Shown: positions 34,487 through 44,163, numbered from the stretch's first letter. The stretch is DNA of 64,000 nt from CBDFHV01 sp965247705 (GCA_965247705.1 CBDFHV010000080.1:1-64000), one strand, 5' to 3'. Numbers and translations are program-made. Notes: generated from the sequence alone by a model not told the origin.

Positions 34487-35393
34487 GGGTCCAGACTCAT
34501 TCAAATCCAATAACAGATGAGTGCGGCGAGACATAGTCCGGCGAGAAAGTTTTCCGCCTTCTTGTCGTATCGCGTGGCGATGCGTCGGAAGTCCTTGAGG
34601 CGTCCGAACATGCGCTCGATGGTGTTTCGGTCTTTGTATCGCTCTGTGTCGAAGGGATGAGGTTGTTTGCGGTTCACCTTGTTGGGGATGACCGGCTGGA
34701 TTTTCTGGCGTAGCAGGCAGGCGCGCCAGTGGTCGGCGTCATAGGCCTTGTCGGCGAGAAGATATCGCGTCCTCGGCAGATGCGCGGCGAGCATGACGGC
34801 GCCCTTGATGTCGGCGGTCTGGCCGGGCGTGAGATAGAAGGCCAGGGGCCGGCAATGTTCGTCGCTCAGGGCATGGACCTTGGTGTTGCGTCCGCCCTTT
34901 GTGCGGCCGATGGCCTGAGCAGAGGCCCCCCTTTTCCGCCGCCGGCGCAGCGATGCGCCTTGACGTGTGTGGTGTCGATGGAGACCTGTTGCGGTGTCCC
35001 TGCCAGGCTCTCCGTCAAAGCCGGGAACAGGTACTGCCAGTGACCACGTTGCGACCACCGGTTATAGCGATTGTAGACCGTCGTCGAAGGCCCGAACAGG
35101 TACTGCCAGTGACCACGTTGCGACCACCGGTTATAGCGATTGTAGACCGTCGTCGAAGGCCCGTACGCCGGTGGGCAGTCCTGCCAGCGGCAGCCCGACT
35201 GGAGAACGTGAAGGATGCCACTGATGATCCGCCGATCATCCTCGCGCCGCTTACCCGCCGCGTAGTAAGGAAGATGCGGCTCGATCGCCGCCCATTGCTG
35301 ATCTGAGAGCCAAAATGATCCGCGCATGCCTCAAAACCTCCTGCGTTCGGTTCCAAGACATTGAATCAGATAATGGTTAATGAGTTATGACCC
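34487..35393 (-). mobile_element. IS5-family (IS427-type) element, second copy, with internal duplication
   Basis: 907 bp, ends GGGTCCAGACTCATTC at 34487 and, inward from 35393, GGGTCATAACTCATTAA, flanked by TA on both sides. Same element as at 11921-14186 but in the opposite orientation, with a 69-bp direct tandem duplication inside orfA that keeps the frame. Confidence 0.92.
34501..35327 (-). CDS. IS5/IS427 transposase (orfA plus orfB by -1 frameshift), with 23-residue duplication
   Basis: orfA starts at 35327 behind AGGAGG; orfB follows by -1 slippage at the run of six C and four T (plus strand, 34926-34935). The 23-residue block beginning GPSTTVYNRYNRW occurs twice in a row. The DDE residues (SIDTTH, LLADKAYDAD, NTIERMF) are all present, and the native C-terminus LAALICYWI is complete, unlike the copy at 12 kb. 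Whether the enlarged N-terminal domain still folds is unknown. Confidence 0.82.
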
Positions 35394-35485
35394 TAAATAC
35401 GTGTCACATACGATCGCATTGAAACGCCCTTCCCAAGGAACCAGGGGTGTTTCCAGTCTAGCACTCTTGGATAGGGCCGCGACGA

Positions 35486-35522
35486 TTGTAACCGGGCACT
35501 GAAATGCGTATATTGCAGTGCA
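35486..35522 (+). promoter_or_regulatory. Probable promoter of the maoC-like gene with TGCAGTGCA site
   Basis: -35 TTGTAA (35486-35491), 17-bp spacer, -10 TATATT (35509-35514). Overlapping the -10 and running toward the start site is the near-palindrome TGCAGTGCA (35514-35522), a TGC-rich motif of the kind bound by PhaR-type repressors in alphaproteobacteria. The link to PhaR is inference. Confidence 0.45.
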
Positions 35523-35596
35523 CACAATTCGCTGCGTCGCACAAAGCCAGGGCCGTTTCGTCTCCCGGTATGGCCCGACGAAGAAGGATTGCCAGC

Positions 35597-36112
35597 ATGG
35601 AAAAAGTCGCCGAGGTCGAAATCGGCACCGCCCCGACCCCCGCGATAGCGCCCGCCGCGCCCGAGGACGCCGCGGAGGAACTCTTCGCCGTCGCCCATGG
35701 CTATGCCTTCGAGGATCTGGAAGTCGGCATGATCGAGCTTTACGGCAAGACCATAACCGACGCCGACATCATTCTGTTCGCGGGCATTTCCGGCGATATC
35801 AATCCGGTCCACCTGAACCACGAATTCGCTTCCGAAACCATGTTCGAAGGACGAATTGCCCACGGCATGCTGACCGCCAGCTTCATCTCGACGGCCATCG
35901 GCACCAAGCTTCCCGGTCCCGGATGCATTTACGTGTCGCAAAACCTGCGCTTCAAGGCGCCGGTGCGGGTCGGTGACACGGTGGTGGCTCGGGTGACGGT
36001 GACCAAATTGATCCCCGAAAAGCGATTCGTCGAACTGAAGACCGAGTGCGTGGTCTCCAAGGCGATCGTGATCGACGGCACCGCAACCGTGTTCGTGCCG
36101 ACCCGAAACTGA
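35597..36112 (+). CDS. MaoC-family (R)-specific enoyl-CoA hydratase-like protein
   Basis: 171 residues, hotdog fold. The hydratase-2 motif is visible: FAGISGDINPVHLNHEFA ... FEGRIAHGM at about 58-91, with the catalytic Asp (GDINP) and His (NPVH). The ATG at 35597, with AGAAGGA upstream, is preferred over an in-frame start 93 bp earlier because that would cover the probable promoter. Likely converts (R)-3-hydroxyacyl-CoA and enoyl-CoA, for example feeding polyhydroxyalkanoate synthesis (PhaJ-like). Confidence 0.85.
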   Translation: MEKVAEVEIGTAPTPAIAPAAPEDAAEELFAVAHGYAFEDLEVGMIELYGKTITDADIILFAGISGDINPVHLNHEFASETMFEGRIAHGMLTASFISTAIGTKLPGPGCIYVSQNLRFKAPVRVGDTVVARVTVTKLIPEKRFVELKTECVVSKAIVIDGTATVFVPTRN

Positions 36113-36203
36113 GCCTTCGCGGCCCTTTCCGGGCCCGATCTCCCGGTTTCGCCCGCCCTTTCCCCTTGATTCTGGGAGAGGGCGCTGACAGTTTCTTGCG
36201 CCC

Positions 36204-37199
36204 ATGCGTATCCTTCATGATTTCAAGGACCTGGCGGCTGTCCGGGGTGCGGCCCTGGCCATCGGTAATTTCGATGGCGTCCACCTTGGACACCGAGCCG
36301 TGATCGACGAGGCGGGACATGTGGCCCGCGCCGATGGCCTGCCGTGGGCGGTCCTGACTTTCGAGCCCCATCCGCGCAGCCTGTTCGCGCCCGATTCGCC
36401 GCCCTTTCGCCTGACCCCCTTCCCCGCCAAGGCGCAACAGGTCGCGGCGCTGGGGGTCGATGCCATGGTGGTCATCCCCTTCGACCGGGCATTCTCCCGC
36501 CTGTCGGCGGAAACCTTTGTCGACGACGTCCTGATCGGCGCCCTGGGCGCGCGCCACGTGGTCTCGGGCTACGACTTCGTGTTCGGCCACAATCGCGGCG
36601 GCGATTGCGAGATGCTGTTGCGAAAAGGCGCCGAGAAGGGCTTCACGTTCACTTCCGTCACGGCCCTCAAGGACGACGGCGGGGAGGCCTATTCCTCGAC
36701 CCGCGCCCGCCACTGCCTGGCCGCGGGCGATATGGACGGGGCGGCCCGCATTCTGGGGCGTCCATTCGAGATCGAGGGCACGGTCGTCGAAGGCGATCAC
36801 CGCGGCCGCACGATCGGCTTCCCCACCGCCAACATCGATGTGGGCGATCATGTCCGCCCCGCCCGCGGCGTCTACGCGGTGCGGGTTTCGGACACCGCGG
36901 AGGCGTCGCCCGTCTGGCGTCGTGGCGTTGCCAACTGGGGACGGCGGCCCACCTTCGACGGCACTTCGGAGGTGCTGGAGGTCTTTCTGTTCGATTTCGA
37001 TGGCGACCTCTATGGTCGCACCCTCCGCGTCGCTCTCGCCGCCCACTTGCGCCCGGAACGGGCCTTCGACGGCATCGAGTCCCTGAAAGCGCAGATCGCC
37101 GTCGACGCCCAACGGGCACGCGACATTCTCTCCCGCCCCGGCCCGGTCCCGCCGGCGCTGGCCCCGACCGACCCGGAGACCGAACGAGCCGCCCGATGA
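36204..37199 (+). CDS. ribF: Bifunctional riboflavin kinase / FAD synthetase
   Basis: 331 residues. N-terminal FAD synthetase nucleotidyltransferase domain with GNFDGVHLGH at 21-30 and the SSTRAR segment near 164; C-terminal riboflavin kinase domain with GRTIGFPTANI near 198-208 and the catalytic Glu region in SEVLEVFLFDF. Makes FMN and FAD from riboflavin. Its stop overlaps the ileS start (ATGA), the common alphaproteobacterial and gammaproteobacterial order ribF-ileS-lspA. Confidence 0.97.
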   Translation: MRILHDFKDLAAVRGAALAIGNFDGVHLGHRAVIDEAGHVARADGLPWAVLTFEPHPRSLFAPDSPPFRLTPFPAKAQQVAALGVDAMVVIPFDRAFSRLSAETFVDDVLIGALGARHVVSGYDFVFGHNRGGDCEMLLRKGAEKGFTFTSVTALKDDGGEAYSSTRARHCLAAGDMDGAARILGRPFEIEGTVVEGDHRGRTIGFPTANIDVGDHVRPARGVYAVRVSDTAEASPVWRRGVANWGRRPTFDGTSEVLEVFLFDFDGDLYGRTLRVALAAHLRPERAFDGIESLKAQIAVDAQRARDILSRPGPVPPALAPTDPETERAAR

Positions 37200-40027
37200 G
37201 CACGGACTATCGCCCCACCCTGTTCCTGCCCCGCACGTCCTTCGGCATGAAGGCCAACCTTCGGGAGTTGGAGCCGCGCGTGCTGGAACGCTGGCGGAAG
37301 ATGGACCTGTTCCATCGACTGCGGGAGCAGTCCCAGGGCCGCGCCAAGTTCGTCCTCCACGACGGGCCGCCTTACGCCAATGGCCATCTGCACATCGGCC
37401 ATGCCCTCAACAAGATCCTCAAGGACGTCATCAACCGCTCCCAGCAGATGACCGGCAAGGACGCCAATTACGTCCCCGGCTGGGACTGCCACGGTCTGCC
37501 CATCGAGTGGAAGGTTGAGGAGCGTTACAGGGAGTCGGGAAAAAACAAGGACGAAGTGCCGATCGTCGATTACCGCCAGGAATGCCGGGAGTTCGCCGAA
37601 CATTGGATCGACGTCCAAAGCGCCGAATTCCAACGCCTGGGCGTGGTCGGGGACTGGGACAATCCCTACACCACCATGACCTATGCGGCGGAGGCCCACA
37701 TCGTGGGCGAACTGGGCAAGTTCTTGATGAACGGGGCCCTCTACCGGGGGGCCATGGCGGTCATGTGGTCGCCGGTGGAAAAGACCGCCCTCGCCGAAGC
37801 GGAGGTGGAATACAAGGATCACACCTCGACCACCGTCCACGTGCGGTTTCCGGTGGTACGGGCCTCGCGGCCGTCCCTTGAGGGCGCGGCGATCCTCATC
37901 TGGACCACCACCCCGTGGACCATCCCCGGCAACCGGGCGGTGGCCTACGGCGGCGACATCGACTACGTGGTTCTGGAAGTGGAATCGGCCGCCGAGGGCT
38001 CCCTCGCCCGGGTCGGCGAACGCCTGATCCTGGCCGAACCACTGGTCGAGGCGGTGTGCCACGTCGCCGGCATTACCGGCCATGCCGTTCGCGACCGGTT
38101 CAAGGGCGCCGCGTTGGCGGGGACCACGTGTGCCCATCCCCTGGCCGGCATGGGATACGATTCGGAAGGACCGGCCCTGGCCGCGCCCTTCGCCACCAGC
38201 GAGGAAGGCACGGGCATCGTCCACATCGCGCCGGGCCACGGCGCCGACGACTGGCACTTGGGCCAGGAACACGGCCTGGAGGTTCCCCACACGGTGGACG
38301 AGGATGGCACGTTCTATCCCCATGTGCCCCTGTTCGCGGGCAAGCACGTGTTCCGGGTCAACGACGAGATTGCCCAGACGCTGCAAGACAACGGAGCCCT
38401 TCTGGCCCGGGGCAAGCTGGTCCATCGCTATCCGCACAGTTGGCGTTCGAAGGCGCCCTTGATCTTCCGCAACGCCGAGCAGTGGTTCATTTCCATGGAG
38501 ACGACGGGACTGCGGGAAACGGCGCTGAAGGCCATCGACGCCACCCGATTCGTTCCCGACTCGGGCCGCAATCGACTGCGGGGCATGATCGAGACCCGGC
38601 CCGACTGGTGCGTCTCTCGACAACGGGCCTGGGGCGTGCCGATCGCCGTCTTCATGGACAAGCGCACGGCCGAGCCCCTGCGCGACCAGGCGGTCCTCGA
38701 CCGCATCGTCGCCGCCGTGGCCCAGGAGGGCGCGGATGCCTGGTTCACGTCCGATTCGTCGCGCTTCCTGGGCAACGACCATGACCCGGACAACTTCGAC
38801 AAGGTGACCGACATCGTGGACGTGTGGTTCGAATCCGGGACCACCCACGGTTTCGTCCTCGAGGAACGCCCGGACCTGGAATGGCCCGCGTCGCTCTATC
38901 TGGAGGGATCGGACCAGCATCGGGGCTGGTTCCATTCCTCGCTCCTGGAAAGTTGCGGTACCCGGGGACGGGCGCCCTATGACGCGGTCCTCACCCACGG
39001 TTTCGTCATGGGCGAGGACGGACAAAAGATGTCCAAATCCCTGGGCAACATCGTCTCGCCACAGGACGTGGTGGATGCCCACGGCGCCGACATCCTGCGC
39101 TTGTGGGTGATGGAATCCGACACCTCGGAAGATATCCGCATCGGCCCCGACATCATCAAGAGCCAGGTCGACATTTACCGGCGGCTGCGCAACACATTGC
39201 GATTCATCATTGGCAACCTGGATGGTTTCGACGATGGGGAACGCCTCGAGGCAGCCCATATGCCGGAGCTGGAACGATGGGTCCTCAACGGCCTGTGGCG
39301 GTTGGACCGGCGGGTGCGGAACGCGGTGGACGGTTTCGAGTTTCACGGACTGTTCGTGGAGCTGCACCATTTCTGCAACAACGACCTGTCGGCCTTCTAC
39401 TTCGACATCCGCAAGGACGCCCTCTACTGCGATCCGATGGACAGCACGCGGCGGCGGGCGGCGCGCACCGTGCTCGATACTCTGTTCGACTGCCTCACCG
39501 CCTGGTTCGCGCCCTTCCTCTGCTTCACCGCCGAGGAAGCCTGGATGACGCGCCACCCGGGAGAGGAGGAGAGCGTTCACCTGCGCCAGTTCTCCCACGT
39601 TCCGGACGCGTGGCGGGACGAGGCGCTGGAAAGGAAGTGGGACGCGATCCGCGCGTTGCGCCGGGCCGTGACCGGCGCCCTGGAGATGGAACGGGCCGCC
39701 AAGCGGATCGGGTCGAGCCTGCAAGCCCATCCCGTCGTCTACGCCGACGCCCGCTTCCGCGACGCGGTGGCAGACATGTCGGCGACCGATACCGCTGACC
39801 TGATGATCACCTCGGGCTTCACGTTCGCCGCCGGTGAGGCGCCGCCGGACGCCTTCGCCACCGAGGACGTACCTGGCGTGAAGGTGATTCCAGCGATGGC
39901 CGAGGGCGAGAAGTGCGCCCGCTGCTGGAAGGTGCTTGCCGATGTGGGCAGCGACGGAAATCACCCCGACATCTGTGGACGCTGCGTCGACGCCGTGAGC
40001 AAGGCCCGCGCTGGCGCCGACGCGTGA
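37196..40027 (+). CDS. ileS: Isoleucyl-tRNA synthetase
   Basis: 943 residues, class I synthetase. HIGH motif GHLHIGHAL near 61-69, CP1 editing domain in the middle (TWTTTPWTIPGNRA-type segment near 240), KMSKS at about 611-615, anticodon-binding domain, and a C-terminal zinc motif CARCWK ... CGRC (about 906-929). Attaches isoleucine to tRNA-Ile. Coupled to ribF by ATGA and to lspA by a 4-bp GTGA overlap. Confidence 0.98.
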   Translation: MSTDYRPTLFLPRTSFGMKANLRELEPRVLERWRKMDLFHRLREQSQGRAKFVLHDGPPYANGHLHIGHALNKILKDVINRSQQMTGKDANYVPGWDCHGLPIEWKVEERYRESGKNKDEVPIVDYRQECREFAEHWIDVQSAEFQRLGVVGDWDNPYTTMTYAAEAHIVGELGKFLMNGALYRGAMAVMWSPVEKTALAEAEVEYKDHTSTTVHVRFPVVRASRPSLEGAAILIWTTTPWTIPGNRAVAYGGDIDYVVLEVESAAEGSLARVGERLILAEPLVEAVCHVAGITGHAVRDRFKGAALAGTTCAHPLAGMGYDSEGPALAAPFATSEEGTGIVHIAPGHGADDWHLGQEHGLEVPHTVDEDGTFYPHVPLFAGKHVFRVNDEIAQTLQDNGALLARGKLVHRYPHSWRSKAPLIFRNAEQWFISMETTGLRETALKAIDATRFVPDSGRNRLRGMIETRPDWCVSRQRAWGVPIAVFMDKRTAEPLRDQAVLDRIVAAVAQEGADAWFTSDSSRFLGNDHDPDNFDKVTDIVDVWFESGTTHGFVLEERPDLEWPASLYLEGSDQHRGWFHSSLLESCGTRGRAPYDAVLTHGFVMGEDGQKMSKSLGNIVSPQDVVDAHGADILRLWVMESDTSEDIRIGPDIIKSQVDIYRRLRNTLRFIIGNLDGFDDGERLEAAHMPELERWVLNGLWRLDRRVRNAVDGFEFHGLFVELHHFCNNDLSAFYFDIRKDALYCDPMDSTRRRAARTVLDTLFDCLTAWFAPFLCFTAEEAWMTRHPGEEESVHLRQFSHVPDAWRDEALERKWDAIRALRRAVTGALEMERAAKRIGSSLQAHPVVYADARFRDAVADMSATDTADLMITSGFTFAAGEAPPDAFATEDVPGVKVIPAMAEGEKCARCWKVLADVGSDGNHPDICGRCVDAVSKARAGADA

Positions 40028-40512
40028 ACCCGCTGCCGGGGCCGCGTCGGGCGGCGCTATGGACCCTGGTCGCGGTCCTGATCACCGACCAGCTCACCAA
40101 ATATTGGATCGTCCATGTCCTGATGCAGCCGCCCCGGGTCATTCCCCTGACGCCATTTTTCAATCTGGTCATGGCCTGGAACCGGGGCATCAGTTTCGGC
40201 ATGCTGAGCGATCAGGGCGAGTGGACACGATGGGTGCTGCCAGCGTTGGCGGTCATCATCGTCGGCGGGCTGTTGGTGTGGCTGTGGCGCACGACCAGCC
40301 GCTGGACGGCACCGGCCTTGGGGCTGATCTGCGGCGGTGCCTTGGGCAACCTGGTCGATCGGATGGTCTACAATGGCGCGGTGGCCGATTTTCTGGACGT
40401 CCACGTGGCCGGCTACCACTGGCCGGCCTTCAACGTCGCGGATTCGGCGATTACCATTGGCGCCGCCCTGTTGATTGGGGAGTCCTTGTTCCAGGGGCGC
40501 CGTCGGGCGTAA
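40024..40512 (+). CDS. lspA: Lipoprotein signal peptidase
   Basis: 162 residues from GTG 40024, overlapping the ileS stop. Four membrane segments. The aspartic dyad is Asp112 (GNLVDRM) and Asp140 (NVADSAI), with the conserved WNRGISFGML near 58-67. Cleaves the signal peptide of prolipoproteins in the inner membrane; the next gene encodes such a lipoprotein. Confidence 0.97.
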   Translation: MNPLPGPRRAALWTLVAVLITDQLTKYWIVHVLMQPPRVIPLTPFFNLVMAWNRGISFGMLSDQGEWTRWVLPALAVIIVGGLLVWLWRTTSRWTAPALGLICGGALGNLVDRMVYNGAVADFLDVHVAGYHWPAFNVADSAITIGAALLIGESLFQGRRRA

Positions 40513-40561
40513 TATAGGGATCACGGGGATTCATCGAGCAGCGGGGTTTCGAGCGCTGGTA

Positions 40562-41134
40562 ATGAGCAGAACCGTATGGGTCGCGCTGGCCTGTCTCGCG
40601 ACGGTAGGGCTATCCGGTTGTGGCGAGGTCAAGAGCCTGTTCGTCGACGACAAGAAGGCGCCGGACGAATTCGCCGTTTATCAACGAGCGCCCCTCAGTG
40701 TACCGCCCGGCTACGGGCTTCGCCCGCCCGCCCCGGGAGCTCAGGGGCCTACGGCCGCGGCGCCATCTCAGGAGGCACGCGGTGCCCTCACGGCCCTGTC
40801 CAGAACTCGGGCAAGCCCGGTTGGAATCGCCGTGCCGGCGGACGCGAGTCCGGGTGCGAAGGCTCTGTTGGACGAGATCGGAATTGGCGGCATTAATCCG
40901 AGCATCCGCGCCATTGTGAACAGCGAGACCACGATCCTGGCCGAAGAGGACAAGACCGTGGCCGAGGAGATCATTTTCTGGCAGACGGCGACCGAGTACG
41001 GCACGGTCGTCGATCCAGGGAACGAGACCCGGCGCATTCGCCAGAACCAGGCCCTGGGGCGCCCCATTACCGAGGGCGAGGTCCCGGTGATCGAACGCAA
41101 GCGCAAGGCCATCCTGGAAGGCATCTTCAACTGA
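40562..41134 (+). CDS. DUF3035-family lipoprotein
   Basis: 190 residues with a signal peptide and lipobox LSGC (Cys20), so an outer- or inner-membrane lipoprotein. A Pro-rich linker contains APLSVPPGYGLRPP, the block that marks DUF3035. A C-terminal helical part carries acidic residues. Its place after lspA and before two M16 peptidases is typical of Rhodospirillales. Function unknown; an envelope role is inferred. Confidence 0.85.
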   Translation: MSRTVWVALACLATVGLSGCGEVKSLFVDDKKAPDEFAVYQRAPLSVPPGYGLRPPAPGAQGPTAAAPSQEARGALTALSRTRASPVGIAVPADASPGAKALLDEIGIGGINPSIRAIVNSETTILAEEDKTVAEEIIFWQTATEYGTVVDPGNETRRIRQNQALGRPITEGEVPVIERKRKAILEGIFN

Positions 41135-41278
41135 TCCCTTCAGTCGGCGACGGGATTCTCCCCACCGAACCGTGATTTGCTCGGGCGGTCTCTGACCGCC
41201 ACATACTGTTGCGCAAGGTTGCCCCAGGTGCCGGCGTCCCCGCCGGCTCGACCACTGCATTCGGAGGCCGGACGCTCC

Positions 41279-42661
41279 ATGGTCCTTTCACGCGGCTTGC
41301 GGTTCAAGTGTTCCGCCATCGCTTTCGGTCTCTGTATCCTGGCCGCCTTCGCGCCGGGCTCTCGCACCATGGCCGCCGGCGTCTTCAACCCGGACACGTT
41401 CACCCTCGACAACGGCCTCGAGGTGGTGGTCCTCCAGAACCACCGGGCGCCCGTGGTCACCCATATGGTCTGGTACAAGGTGGGCGCGGCGGACGAACCG
41501 CCGGGCAGGTCGGGGATCGCCCATTTCCTCGAGCACCTGATGTTCAAGGGCACCAAAACCCGGGCTGCCGGCGAGTTCTCCGAGATCATCTCCCGCCATG
41601 GCGGCCGGGAGAACGCGTTTACGTCCCACGACTACACCGCCTACTTCCAGACCATCGCCAAGGAACATCTACCCCAGATGATGGAGCTGGAGGCCGACCG
41701 GATGGTCAATCTTGTTATCACCGAAGGCGAGGTGCTGCCGGAACGCGAAGTGGTCCTGGAGGAGCGCCGGTCGCGCACCGACAACAATCCCGCCGCCATC
41801 CTGCGCGAACAGGTCAATGCGACGGCCTATCTCAATCATCCCTATCGACGCCCGATCATCGGCTGGGAGCACGAGGTCCGGGCCCTCACGGTGGACGATA
41901 TCCGCGCCTTTCATCGCCGCTGGTACGCACCCAACAACGCCATCCTGGTGGTCGCCGGCGACGTGATTCCCGAAGAAGTACGGGTCCTGGCCGAACGCTA
42001 CTACGGCCCGATTCCGACCGGGCCGGTGCCCCAGCGCGCCCGGCCCCAGGAGCCGCCCCAGCGGGCGGCCCGTCAGGTCGTCTATCGGGACCCGCGGGTC
42101 CGCCAGTCGACCTGGAGCCGTTCCTATCTGGCGCCAAGCTACGTGCGCGGAGACACGGTCCACGCCTATCCCCTCGAAATCTTGTCCGAGATCCTGGGAA
42201 GGGGAGCCACCAGCCGGCTCTATCGTTCGCTGGTCGTCGAGCAGGGCATCGCCGTCTCCGCGGGGGTGTGGTACAGCCCGAACAATCGGGGCCCTTCCCG
42301 TTTCGGATTCTACGCCTCGCCCCGGCCGGGGGTCGATCAGACCACCCTCAAGACCGGAGTCGAGGGCCAGATCGCGGCCCTCCTCGAAAACGGCGTCACG
42401 GTGGAAGAGGTGGCCCGCGCCAAGAGCCGACTCCGCGCCGACCTCGTCTATGCCCGGGACTCCTTGCGGGCCGGCGCCCGAGCCCTCGGTTCCGCCCTCG
42501 CCGCGGGCCGGACGGTGGCGGACGTGGAATCCTGGCCCGATCGCATCGACGCGGTCACGGTGGAACAGGTGAATGCCGCGGCCCGAGCGGTTTTTCGCGC
42601 CGACTCTTCGGTTACCGCCCAACTGCTGCCGCCGGCCGACGGGCCGAACAGCGGACTGTGA
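41279..42661 (+). CDS. M16-family zinc peptidase, catalytic subunit
   Basis: 460 residues with an N-terminal signal (about 8-33). The inverted zinc motif HxxEH is HFLEH at 82-86, followed by the distal Glu region (ELEADRMVNLVI). Two M16 halves follow. Family members degrade peptides in the periplasm or process signals. The ATG at 41279 lies before the signal; the frame is open 34 codons further up but without a better start. It pairs with the next gene, which lacks the motif. Confidence 0.92.
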   Translation: MVLSRGLRFKCSAIAFGLCILAAFAPGSRTMAAGVFNPDTFTLDNGLEVVVLQNHRAPVVTHMVWYKVGAADEPPGRSGIAHFLEHLMFKGTKTRAAGEFSEIISRHGGRENAFTSHDYTAYFQTIAKEHLPQMMELEADRMVNLVITEGEVLPEREVVLEERRSRTDNNPAAILREQVNATAYLNHPYRRPIIGWEHEVRALTVDDIRAFHRRWYAPNNAILVVAGDVIPEEVRVLAERYYGPIPTGPVPQRARPQEPPQRAARQVVYRDPRVRQSTWSRSYLAPSYVRGDTVHAYPLEILSEILGRGATSRLYRSLVVEQGIAVSAGVWYSPNNRGPSRFGFYASPRPGVDQTTLKTGVEGQIAALLENGVTVEEVARAKSRLRADLVYARDSLRAGARALGSALAAGRTVADVESWPDRIDAVTVEQVNAAARAVFRADSSVTAQLLPPADGPNSGL

Positions 42662-42672
42662 GGGAGGCTTCG

Positions 42673-44010
42673 ATGACCCGATTCTTCACCGCCGCGGCCC
42701 TCGTTCTGCCGATCCTTTTCAGCGCCGCGGGGTCGCCCGCGGCCGCCGCCGTGGAGGTCCAGCGGGTGGTCTCCCCCGGCGGCATCGTCGCCTGGCTGGT
42801 CGCCGAACCGAGCAACCCGTTGATCGCCATACGATTCGCCTTTCGCGGCGGCGCGGCCCTCGACCCCGATGGCAAGGAAGGACTGGCGGACTTCATGTCC
42901 GGCCTCCTCGACGAGGGGGCCGGAGACCTCGAATCCCAGGACTTTCAGCGCCGCCTGGAGGACCTGGCGGTCCGCCTCCGGTTCAACGCCGGCCGGGACG
43001 CCTTCCACGGCGACCTTCAGACCTTGACCGAGAACCGCCACGAAGCGGTCCGGCTCCTCGGACTCGCCCTCTCCGCCCCCCGCTTCGATTCGGAACCGGT
43101 CGCCCGCATTCGCGGCCAGATGATCGCCCGCCACAAGCGCGACCAGGAGAAGCCGAATCTCATCGCCAGCCGTCGGCTGCGCGAGATTTTGTTTCCGGAT
43201 CATCCCTACGGCCGGCCGGTGCGGGGCACCATCGAAAGCCTGCGGGCCATCGGCGCCGACGACCTGCGGCAGTTCCTGACGGCGCGATTGTCCCGGGAAG
43301 CGCTGTTCGTCGGCGTGGTGGGCGACACGACGCCGGAGGATCTGGGCCCCCTGCTCGATCAGGCGTTCGGTGGCCTGCCCGATCGGTCGGCGCCGGGCAC
43401 CGTGCGCGATGTGACGCCCCAGTCCACGGGCGACACCGTGGTGGTGCCACTGAACGTGCCCCAGAGCGCCATCGTTTTCGCCCACGCGGGTATTCGGCGA
43501 CATCATCCCGATTTCTATGCCGCCTTCGTCTTGAACCATATCCTGGGCGGCGGCGGATTTACTTCCCGGCTTTACAGGGAAGCGCGAGAGAAACGGGGCC
43601 TGACCTATTCCATCTATTCCAGCCTGGTGCCGATGGATCATGCCGGCCTCCTGTGGGGTGGCGCGGCGACCCAGAACGAGCGCGTCGCGGAGACGCTGGA
43701 CGTGGTGCGCAACGAATGGCGCCGTCTCGCCGAAGGGGCCTTGGACGATCAGGAACTCACCGATGCCAAGTCGTACCTTACGGGTTCCTTCCCCTTGCGT
43801 TTCTCGTCCAATCGCAGGGTCGCGCACATGCTGGTCTCCTTGCAGCTCGACGGACTCGGTCGGGACTATCTGGAGAAGCGAAACGATCTCATCGAGCAGG
43901 TGAACAAGGTCGACGTGATCCGCGCGGCACGGGAACTGCTCAAACCGGAAAGGCTGACGGCGGTGGTGGTCGGCCAGCCGGAAGGCTTGAAAGGCGCCAC
44001 CACCCCCTGA
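42673..44010 (+). CDS. M16-family peptidase-like subunit lacking the zinc motif
   Basis: 445 residues with a signal peptide (about 1-25) and the two M16 domains, but the position of HxxEH reads GLADFMSGLLDEG, so zinc ligands are missing. The C-terminal domain keeps LGGGGFTSRLYREAREKRGLTYSIYS-type sequence. Such inactive partners form heterodimers with the catalytic subunit. It begins 11 bp after it, with GGGAGG ahead of the ATG. Confidence 0.92.
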   Translation: MTRFFTAAALVLPILFSAAGSPAAAAVEVQRVVSPGGIVAWLVAEPSNPLIAIRFAFRGGAALDPDGKEGLADFMSGLLDEGAGDLESQDFQRRLEDLAVRLRFNAGRDAFHGDLQTLTENRHEAVRLLGLALSAPRFDSEPVARIRGQMIARHKRDQEKPNLIASRRLREILFPDHPYGRPVRGTIESLRAIGADDLRQFLTARLSREALFVGVVGDTTPEDLGPLLDQAFGGLPDRSAPGTVRDVTPQSTGDTVVVPLNVPQSAIVFAHAGIRRHHPDFYAAFVLNHILGGGGFTSRLYREAREKRGLTYSIYSSLVPMDHAGLLWGGAATQNERVAETLDVVRNEWRRLAEGALDDQELTDAKSYLTGSFPLRFSSNRRVAHMLVSLQLDGLGRDYLEKRNDLIEQVNKVDVIRAARELLKPERLTAVVVGQPEGLKGATTP

Positions 44011-44163
44011 AAACGGAGGTTCATTGGTATAGGCTCGCTTCGCCAATGTTGAATCGCCGGGCCTTCGACGGCAAAATCGTTGGTTGGACGTCATCGTGAC
44101 GATTGGGCGGCGGATCGCCGCCAGAAAAACGTTGCGTCGTAGACGAAACGAAGGAAGTCCCTG

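Noticed and set aside
34899..35306. Possible short tandem repeat array (CRISPR-like) in the 34.9-35.2 kb region
   Set aside because: Only two copies of a 69-bp block with no spacers; it is an internal transposase duplication.
37010..39964. 984-codon open frame on the minus strand opposite ileS
   Set aside because: An artefact of high-GC codon use; ileS on the plus strand has all family motifs.
44020..44040. Possible sigma-54 promoter before flagellin
   Set aside because: GG and GC elements are not at the required 10-bp spacing.
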